Positions 1 through 8,400 of a stretch of DNA of 21,434 bases are shown one piece after another (within the stretch, counting starts at the first letter, position 1; each line of letters begins with the position of its first letter). The stretch spans positions 1-21,434 of the forward strand of contig JAYMTF010001763.1 in assembly GCA_036897485.1 (NCBI GenBank). The letters are read 5' to 3'. A program made the translations under genes and the position numbers. This stretch comes from Pelargonium nanum (taxonomy: Eukaryota; Streptophyta; Magnoliopsida; Geraniales; Geraniaceae). The notes below the pieces were generated by a model, which was not told where the DNA came from, made no database searches, and saw only the letters and a program-made list of their open reading frames with translations.

Positions 1-147
1 GTTTGGGTTAAAAGGGGAGAGCTACCCCCTGTTGTGTAGCTCAATTTAAAAAAAAAAAAAAAGGAGAAAACTAGTGCATTAGCATTTTTCGGTTGATAAA
101 AAATGTTATATGTGTCAAATATAGTACCAAACTATTTATATATACAA

Positions 148-183
148 ATTGATGTGTCAATTAACAAGAAACGACACATCAAT
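148..183. repeat. Short perfect inverted repeat upstream of the dirigent gene
   Basis: ATTGATGTGTC at 148-158 is mirrored by GACACATCAAT at 173-183, with a 14-nt spacer. This 11-bp stem lies about 330 bp before the dirigent start codon. It could be a remnant of a small transposon or chance in AT-rich DNA. No function can be assigned. Confidence 0.4.
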
Positions 184-397
184 GTTCTAATGATGGTTTG
201 GCCGAATCTACATCAAGTGTGAAAATATAACTTATAAACTGAACGCTTTGAGTCGGAAATTCATAGAAACGACGGAAGTATTACATATTTCGAATTATTA
301 TTTATTTAAACATAACATCAAACACTTCACAAAATTAAACAAAGAAACACACAAAAACAGTTCCTCGTAACCCACATTTTGTCATCTTCCTCCCCCA

Positions 398-511
398 ATG
401 ATTCCAATTCCCAGAAACAGCATCTCAAATTCGCACCAAATTTCTATAAACACCTCCACTGCAAATCCAATCCGATCACCAATCTCTCCAAATCCAAAAC
501 CCAAACCCTAA
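398..511 (+). promoter_or_regulatory. Possible upstream ORF in the dirigent 5' leader
   Basis: An ATG at 398 opens a 37-codon frame that ends at TAA 509-511. A second TAA (512-514) follows directly and then the dirigent ATG at 515, all in one frame. If transcription starts before 398, ribosomes would finish this ORF right at the main start. The encoded peptide is rich in Ser, Pro and Asn and resembles nothing I recognise. A weak TATA-like TATTTAAA near 300-307 would put the transcript start upstream of 398, but that is inference. Confidence 0.35.
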
Positions 512-514
512 TAA

Positions 515-1060
515 ATGGCCACTCCCCTAAACCCCACCTCCAATTTCTTCTTCTTCCTATTCACAGCCACGTGCATCTACCTCGCCTTCACCATCCCCAA
601 ACTCCACACCAACCAACAAACCAACCTCGTCTTCTACGTCCACGACTACCTCACCGGCGACGACGCCTCCGCCGCCACCGTCGCCGGAAAACTCGGAGCC
701 GCCTCGAGCATTCTACACTTTGGGACAGTCCTGGCCGTCGACGATCCGGTGACGGAGGGTCCAACGGTCGAATCTAGAGAAATTGGTAGGGCACAAGGTG
801 TGTATATAAACTCTCAGATCGATGGGAAGGGACTGTACATGGTGTTCTCTGTGATTTTCACCGACGGAGAATTTGAGGGAAGCACGTTGGAGATTCAAGG
901 ATCCGATATTTTTACGCAGAAGGAGCGAGAATTCGGGGTTGTTTCGGGGACGGGATATTTCCGGTTCGTGAAAGGGTATGGGATTATGGAGACTGAGTTT
1001 ATGGATTTGGTGAACTTGAGAGCTGTTCTTAAGCTTAATGTCACTGTTAAACATTACTAA
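515..1060 (+). CDS. Dirigent protein (single exon)
   Basis: The 181-residue protein starts at ATG 515, the first ATG of a frame closed by two stops just before it. Residues 10-27 form a hydrophobic, Phe-rich segment typical of a secretory signal peptide. The dirigent beta-barrel follows, with family motifs FYVHDYLTG (40-48), GTVLAVDDPVTEGP (70-83), GRAQGVY (91-97), FEGSTLEIQG (120-129), VSGTGYFRFVKGYG (143-156) and a C-terminal LNVTVKHY. N175-V-T is a possible N-glycosylation site. Length and lack of introns suit the family (about 180-190 aa). Dirigent proteins are secreted and steer stereoselective coupling of phenoxy radicals in lignan or lignin-related chemistry, without oxidising the substrate themselves. 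The subfamily and product cannot be set from sequence alone. The gene looks intact. Confidence 0.93.
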   Translation: MATPLNPTSNFFFFLFTATCIYLAFTIPKLHTNQQTNLVFYVHDYLTGDDASAATVAGKLGAASSILHFGTVLAVDDPVTEGPTVESREIGRAQGVYINSQIDGKGLYMVFSVIFTDGEFEGSTLEIQGSDIFTQKEREFGVVSGTGYFRFVKGYGIMETEFMDLVNLRAVLKLNVTVKHY

Positions 1061-1619
1061 TCTATTGTAGTACCATGTTTTTGTATTTATTTCTTGATCC
1101 GATTTGATCCGGCCCAAAATTTTATATGATAAATTTGACATGATTTGACTTGAAAGTTGGTCAAATTGGATTGGATTGGATCAACTTAAAGTATGATCGG
1201 ATTTTGGGTGTTCGGACGTTCGGGCCCAATAATTGAGTCTAGCTGCAGTGTTGCTGGCCGTGGCATTGATCTCAGCTAGGACGGAGAACTAGATTCGTTT
1301 GCATTGTTCTATGTGCGTGGGCTGTTCCATAGCATTCATCACCTATGAGCACCAATGTCTCGAGGACCTTGTCATGCCCACGAAGAGGGTCTTCGCTAAG
1401 GTTCAATATCACGCCTCTAGATAAGGCTCCTAGAGGTGCCTTTCTCGTGCCTCCTGAGTAGAATTCTAAATGAGCCAATCAAATGCAGTTTGAAGAGGTT
1501 CCTAAAGGAACCTTTTACTTCTTGGAAGCTCCCTTTTTGAGATGGAGCTAGAAGGGAGCCTTCAATATCCTATAATGGCCTATACCTATGCCTCCCTCCT
1601 GCCAGTGATAAAGGTTGAT
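1061..1619. other. Intergenic, no gene recognised
   Basis: After the dirigent stop comes AT-rich 3' flank. The stretch from about 1205 to 1600 is richer in GC than its surroundings and may be decayed mobile DNA. It holds small inverted repeats such as CCTCTAG (1412-1418) facing CTAGAGG, but no recognisable coding region. The 68-codon minus-strand frame at 1272-1478 matches no family I know. Confidence 0.5.
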
Positions 1620-1799
1620 GAATCATGTTAACTATAAACAAACCCGATCAGTCAGATACTCGAAATTCAACTTGTTTTTTTTATCGGGTTTGGGTATGCA
1701 TTTATTAACCTGAAAAACGGGTCGGGTTCGGGTCGGGTATACCTAAAAAACAATGTATTTGATGCTTAAACTCCGCCCCGAACCCTTTTGCCACCTCTA
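1620..1799. mobile_element. hAT-like transposon terminal fragment
   Basis: This stretch holds CGGGTCGGGTTCGGGTCGGG (1719-1738) and ends with CCCTTTTGCCACCTCTA. Read on the minus strand, that end starts TAGAGGTGGCAAAAGGG and runs into G-rich repeats. Plant hAT elements commonly start with TAGNGGTGGCAA-like ends followed by subterminal CCCGACCCG-type repeats. I see only this right-hand end: no matching left terminal repeat and no clear 8-bp target duplication. It is best read as a truncated or decayed non-autonomous copy. The left boundary is a guess. Confidence 0.35.
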
Positions 1800-2019
1800 T
1801 TTTGGACTATAGTTATTGTAGTTTTAATGGGCTTCTTTAAGGGTAACATGGGTTTAGACCGAAAGGGCCCAACCTATTATATTGAGCTTATGGATATTAC
1901 ATCTACAGTTACAAGGATGGTATATTTACTAGAGACCCAGTGTAGTGTCAGTGTCACATATCTCTAGCTTACTCCAAAGTCCTAATTTACTGTAACAATA
2001 AAGTTGTATCAAGAAGAAT

Positions 2020-2757
2020 AAAGAGATTATAGACATAACACAATTTCACCAAAATATTAGGGTTTGTGCCTCTCTTTTTCTCTGCCGTTTTGAGAGTCTA
2101 ATAGGATTTTTGTTTGGCTACGGCTGCTCTTGATTTCAAAGCGGCGGCATTTTCTTGATTTTGCATATAACAAATTGCGGTCTTTCTTGTTTTGATAGCG
2201 AGTCTTACTTTGATAGCAAGTTAGAGTTTTGTTACATTTTGCAGATTTGCGGCGTAGATTCGCGGTTGTTTTTTAGTTGGCGTTCGGGGCAGCAAGAGTC
2301 GACGATTGCAGAGAAAGAGAAGGTGGCTTGGAAGGTGGTGATCTGGTCAGAGTCATCGGATCAGACTTCGAGTTTGTTGTCGGATCAGATGTCATACACG
2401 ATGGTGACGAGAGGCGGTTGGCAGAGCACTCCACGTAGTCCGCTTAAACTTCAAGTGCAATCGTTGTCAGTTGTTCGTACTATTCAGATCGGAGGGGAGG
2501 GATTTCCAAGTGCCTTTGGTTTGGCTCATTATGACATCATGTCTCATTTAGCTAATTTTAATTATGTTTGGTTTGCTTGTTTTGGATTTGAGATCATCAG
2601 GGCTATTTACTTATTAGCTAGATCATATGTTAGTATGTTTTGGATTGGTGATGAGGTCGGAGTTCTATGTTCGTCTCTTTAGCTAGAGTTTGTATTGGTC
2701 ACTGTTTGATTAAATATAAACTTCTTAAGTTCCTTAAAAAAGAGATTATAGCCATAA
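2020..2757 (+). mobile_element. Retroposon-like insertion with 19-bp target duplication and A-tail
   Basis: AAAGAGATTATAGACATAA (2020-2038) recurs with one mismatch as AAAGAGATTATAGCCATAA (2739-2757). The right copy is directly preceded by CCTTAAAA, a short A-tail merging with the repeat. A long variable target duplication plus a 3' A-run is the hallmark of LINE-mediated retroposition. The roughly 700-bp insert starts in leader-like sequence (TTAGGGTTTGTGCCTCTC near 2058) and holds a 176-codon open frame ending at 2682 whose product I do not recognise. It could be a short LINE copy, or a non-LINE transcript inserted by LINE machinery. I see no reverse transcriptase in it. Confidence 0.45.
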
Positions 2758-5150
2758 TATGCTTACTTAAATAAATTAATAAATATTGTATTAACTGTAT
2801 GATATTCTTTATTGATGTGCAACATCTGAAGAATAATTAGAGATAATATTCTTTAATTATTTTACTTTGTTTTCTTTTGGCCGAAATTAGCATATCCTTT
2901 GAAGATCACATCGGTTCTCATCAAAGCATGCATGAGGTACCTAATAGAATAAATTTTTGTTTCAACACAAAAAGATGACCAAAATGGCTTCACTTACAAG
3001 ATTTCATTTGCGGAAATAATAATATTTGTAATCATCATAGGAATAACTTAATTTTACTGTCACATGTTCTTTTTAAAAAGAAATTCGTTGGAATGATAAA
3101 TGATTTGGATATTTAACATTTTTAGATATAACAATTTATATTGCGTTATGTATTGTAATTACATGATAAAGAAGAAGAGAAACGCTTCAATATTTTTCTA
3201 TATATCAAACTCTATTCTATTTTAGTTTAGTGACAAAATTGTGTTGGGTTATGGCTGACGATTTAGTGTATATATCATCCAATATTAGTTACAATTTATT
3301 TTCATTAGTACTTGCTAATACAACGACATTTGAGTTAGACGGTATGAGAATAGTCCAAAACATTAAATTTGATGAAACGACACCTTCTAATATTATTCTA
3401 AAAAGAAATCAATTTACATGTAAATTTTGTCAAAATTTGTTGACATGATTATTGAATAAATAATAAAAAAGCAATATATATTCACGTATTATTGATGTGA
3501 AATTACATGATTTGACATGTACTTAAATAAAATCCTCACATTTGGTATAATTCAAAAATTATTTTGATGATTTTTGTCAAATCATCATCATTAATTTAGT
3601 TTGTTACTAAAATTCAATATGACATCTATTATAAAACAAAACAAAATAGTAATATTTTTTTATAAAAAAAAATAATTTCTGTTAATAGCATATCTTTTAG
3701 CAAGAGACCTAACAGATTTAAAATACATGGGAATAGAACATTATTTTTAGGTCATTTGTGCAGGTCAAAAATTGACAAAAGTGATTGAAAAGAATGTATT
3801 GGTAATATAACTCAAAATGGTGTGAAATTATAATTGGTCATCTTATATTCTCAAACCCCACAAAAAGAAAAGACATTTTAAAAATTTATCTTTTGTAGAA
3901 GTAGATTTATTCCTACTCACGATCACAAGAGATATATAATATTCCAACTCATTATCTACCGCCAGAATTTGTCTCAAAGTCTAACCAATCACCCAACAAC
4001 ACTTCTTAATTACGAAAGACTGGAAAAAGTAATCTCATATGTCTTGGAAAGTCATACAAAATCATGTACATACATTTTGTTACAATATGACAAATATAGT
4101 CCGATGTATTTACTTCGTATAACTATACTTCAAAATGTTTAAGAATTAACGGATGAATGAGTTTGCAACCTCCTATCGATGTTTCTCATCTGTTGATGTC
4201 GGAATTGATAATTGATTAGTAATATGAGAATCATTTTCCGTAAAACAACAAATGTTAAATAATTTCTTATAACACGACCACCAAGTTCACTTTGAGGAAC
4301 ATAATTGTTGTGTTTCCAATTGCACCTAAATTGCATGCCTTTTGCCGCAACATGTGATATCATTGCAGCAAGAAACACGGTTTCGTTGCAATCCAAAATC
4401 TTGTTGTGATGAGGAAATTTTTCACCTCAATGCAATTTATCGCATGTCTTTCCACAAGCTCCCCTAAATTGCACAACCCATCCATGTTCACTACCATGCG
4501 GACTAAATACGTTCCCTCGGAGCACAAGTTGTGATGGCAGTAAGGGACGTTGTCACGTCAACTCTCACATAGTCATTTGCGCGCAGCCCTGAACATGGCC
4601 AAGCACTCAAGCACATTCATGTACTTCCCTCAATCTCATATGGTCCTTTGTCTCTAAGACTCACTAAAGCTCCCTACCCTCTGTAAGAGGACCAAGACCG
4701 TGCACCCAGCGCTTAAGAAGGTCGACAAGGTTGCAAGTCTAGCGTTAGAGAACGTCTTTGAAACCACAACGCTTCCAAAATACAATGATTCATTAGAAAG
4801 TTATCATAAAGTGGAAAACGCTCTTAGAAACTCAAGACTAGTCAACAACGATCAAGAGCACACAAAGATCCCAAAACACTCTCGAAAGTTATCATAGAGT
4901 GGAAAATGCTCTTAAAAGTTTTTTTTCGTTAAAAATGTAATCAAATAAAAAATAGGTTTTGCAACATAACATAATCTTTGTTTCTAATCGAAAGTCAACG
5001 TTGATATTTTCTCCGTATCATATTTTTCAAAATATACCGAACCCCGTCAAGTTAAAAGAAAATTATCGTATCTAAATTCCATACATATTATTTAACATGC
5101 ATATAATGGCATGAATCTAAAGCTACTGCTATATAATTTATCAACTAATG
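2758..5150. other. Long AT-rich intergenic stretch, no gene recognised
   Basis: Nearly 2.4 kb without a supportable gene. The part 2758-4130 is very AT-rich, with frames too short and unlike any protein I know. The part 4260-4920 is richer in GC and includes TAAATTGCA-type motifs recurring near 4327 and 4465 and the 35-bp direct repeat listed separately. It may be decayed transposon sequence of unknown class. Confidence 0.5.
4796..4918 (+). repeat. Pair of imperfect 35-bp direct repeats
   Basis: The segment 4796-4830 recurs at 4884-4918, sharing GAAAGTTATCATA and GTGGAAAA and differing at about four positions. Copies start 88 bp apart. A 65-codon frame (4700-4897) runs across them but resembles no family I know. 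This is probably an internal duplication inside an old mobile element. Confidence 0.6.
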
Positions 5151-5181
5151 TGTTATATTAATTTTAGCATTGCAAGAATCT

Positions 5182-5189
5182 GACGTGGC
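5182..5189 (+). promoter_or_regulatory. ACGT-core (ABRE/G-box-like) motif in the SPS promoter
   Basis: GACGTGGC lies about 220 bp before the SPS start codon and 160 bp before its TATA box. ACGTGGC is the core bound by plant bZIP factors of the ABA and light response groups. An AACCGTT-type MYB-like site lies further downstream near 5308. Both are motif matches only. Confidence 0.35.
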
Positions 5190-5342
5190 AGCCAGCGTGG
5201 CTCGATTGTCTATCTGGCAAAAACAAATCAGTGGACCCTTCCCTCTCATTCTTTTCCTGTACTCCGTTCCCACAATTATTCTTCTGCGCCAAACAAACGG
5301 AACATAACCGTTTCTCTAGAACTCTCTCTTTCCATCTATCAC

Positions 5343-5355
5343 TATATATATATAT
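5343..5355 (+). promoter_or_regulatory. TATA box of the SPS gene
   Basis: TATATATATATAT lies about 55 bp upstream of the SPS ATG. It is preceded by a CT-rich stretch and followed by a short leader that leads into GAGGAAAATGG. A TATA box at this place implies transcription starts near 5375-5385 and a leader of only some 20-30 nt. The position fits a plant core promoter but the run is also a simple repeat. Confidence 0.5.
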
Positions 5356-5404
5356 TCCTTAATACACAACTCCAATTTGTGAAGAAACACAGAGAAAGAG
5401 GAAA

Positions 5405-8400
5405 ATGGCGGGAAACGATTGGATCAGCAGTTATCTAGAAGCGATCCTGGACGTGGGCGGTTCTGGATTAACCACCGATCAAGCAAAATCGTCTCTGCTG
5501 TTACGAGAGAGAGGCCATTTCAGTCCCACTCGCTACTTCGTCGAAGAAGTCATCACCGGATTCGATGAAACCGATCTCCACCGCTCTTGGCTTCGAGTAC
5601 ACAAACACACTTCACGCTGATCTCTTTGTTTCTTCTTCTTCTTCTCCGATCGATTTCAAAGTTAATTAGTTGAATTTCTGGTTTTGATTTACTTTTGGTT
5701 GATTTGGTTCTGTGTGTTGTTTTCAGGCTGCGGCCACCAGGAGTCCGCAGGAGAGAAATACGAGATTGGAGAACATGAGTTGGAGGATTTGGAATTTGGC
5801 TCGCCAGAAGAAACAGGTTCATTCTTTTGCTTTTTATTTTTTTTTTTAAATTTTATATTCCTGGTCTGTGATTTAACTGTTAATAGAGGGGTAAGTTTAA
5901 TCCACAGTTGTTATGTAGTTAGTTTGTAGTTATGTTCCAAAATAAATGTTTTGTTTCATTTGGACACACTGATTGTGAGTGTAAGGAGTATATATTTACT
6001 TTTCCTAAATTATATATATGTTATTGTTTTTATAAAATGAAATAGATAAATAAATACAAACACGGATAGATATAAAAGTTTAAGTATCAAGTGAGGCACT
6101 TGGATTATATGTTTAATAATTTCTGTGTAACAACCAGTTATTTACTCAATGTTTGATATGTTTGTTATTAAAACAAAGTTTAATATGACTATAAAGTATA
6201 AACTATTATTTCTTATAGTAGTTTTTTGTATAATATATATATATATATAAAATTAGAAATAATTGACCTGCCACAACATATATATAGAGTCCTCTGTTTT
6301 GTTTTGTTTTTTTTTCTTTCTGAAAAATGTGAAATTTTGTGTCTGTGTATGTTTATATATCCATGCTTCCTGGTATTAAAGTGTCAACTGCCATTGACAA
6401 CTGTATTGAATTTTGTTTTGTTGAATTTAAAGAATTATGAGTAAGATTTTGTAAAATTGGAACCTCTCAGTTGCTGTAATGTGTACTGATTGATATCTTT
6501 GTATGAAACTATAGATTCGTATAAAGAAGGATGGGTAGTGTTCTCCATAATTTGACTGGTTTAAAATTTGTAGTTCAAATCCTCTTTTGAGTGCTGTCAA
6601 CAAACTCTATGAACAAAGGAGAATGCTGAATTGAAATCTTCCTAGTGAAAAGTAGAGTGGTCAGTGGTGAAGGTTCACATTTTCTAGTTGAGAAGCATAT
6701 TAGCTACAAAGATTAATAAAAAAACAATATTTATTCCTATTAGCTCTGGATGATTACAAGGAGTGGAATTATTATTCCGTGGTCTGTCATACTCCCTAGT
6801 GGTATTTGTTAGCAAGTTTGGTATGATATGAATATTCCTTTGGGGCACAACCATTTTCCAGCAACTGGAAATCTGTTATGTTAAACTTAAATTCAGAATC
6901 TAGTAATAATCTGTCACTTCTCATGATAGTAGTTGAATGAAGTGTTACCAAACTCGATAGTCACAACAGCATTTTTATTCTTATTTTATGTTTCCAGTGT
7001 CCATGTTATTGAGCTATACAGTTCAACTACCAGTTTTTGTCTATAATTTGGTTTCCTCATGTAGCATGAAAGCGAGGAAGCTCTGCGTACTGCTAAACGT
7101 CGCCTTGAACAAGAAAGAGGCCGTACTGAGGCAATTGTTGATATGTCTGAAGACTTATCAGAAGGGGATGTTTCAGGTCATGGCGATAGCACAAAAGAGA
7201 GAATGCCTCGAATCAGTTCTGTCGATGTCATGGAAAATTGGACTAGTCAACTCAAGGAAAAGAAACTCTACATGGTTTTGATAAGGCATGAACTCTTTTT
7301 GAAGTGCCAAATGTCTATAATTGCCTATATGTTGATATGAAAACAAGAATCTGAGTAACTTAATATCTGATTATGAGAGTACAAAATTATGTCTGACAAT
7401 GTACTCTTCATGCAGCCTTCATGGCTTGATTCGTGGTGAGAACATGGAACTTGGTCGTGATTCAGATACAGGTGGTCAGGTAATATCAACATGTTTGTCT
7501 AGTTGGTGATGATTTGAGACTTTCTGATTATTTATGGTAAAGCATGTTACATGTACTGTTATTATCAGGTTAAGTACGTAGTAGAACTTGCTAGGGCCTT
7601 AGGTACAATGCCAGGAGTCTATAGGGTTGATTTACTGACAAGGCAAGTATCAGCTCCAGATGTAGATTCGAGTTATGGTGAACCGACAGAGATGCTGAGT
7701 TCAAGAAACTCTCAGACTTCAATACAAGAGCAGGGGGAGAGTAGTGGTGCTTATATAGTCCGCATACCATTTGGCCCGAAAGAGCAATATGTTCCAAAAG
7801 AACTCCTTTGGCCCCACATTCCTGAATTTGTTGATGGTGCTCTTCGCCATGTTCTACAAATGTCAAAAGTTCTGGGTGAGCAAATTGGTGATGGGCAACC
7901 TGTCTGGCCTGTTGCAATCCATGGACATTATGCAGATGCAGGTGACTCTGCTGCTCTTCTTTCTGGAGCTTTGAATGTACCAATGGTTTTTACTGGCCAC
8001 TCTCTTGGACGAGATAAACTTGAACAGCTCCTGAAACAAGGATGGCAATCAAGTGAAGAAATAAATGCAACTTACAAAATTATGAGGCGGATAGAGGCTG
8101 AAGAGCTATCTCTTGATTCCTCTGAAATTGTTGTAACTAGCACTAGACAAGAGATAGAAGAGCAATGGCGCCTGTATGACGGATTTGATCCAATACTCGA
8201 ACGCAAACTGAGAGCGAGGATTAAAAGGGGTGTCAGCTGTTATGGCAGGTTCATGCCACGGATGGTTGTAAGTATTGAGATACTATTCCATTGTTTTCTA
8301 TTAATAGGGCTGGCTACATTGAAATGTTTTCCTTACAATATACTAAATTTTGGTGGCACGGTCTTTTCTTGTGAATCTCAAATATTATAATCATGCTCAG

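Noticed and set aside
713-1141. 142-codon minus-strand frame over the dirigent gene
   Set aside because: It is antisense to conserved dirigent motifs and has no support of its own.
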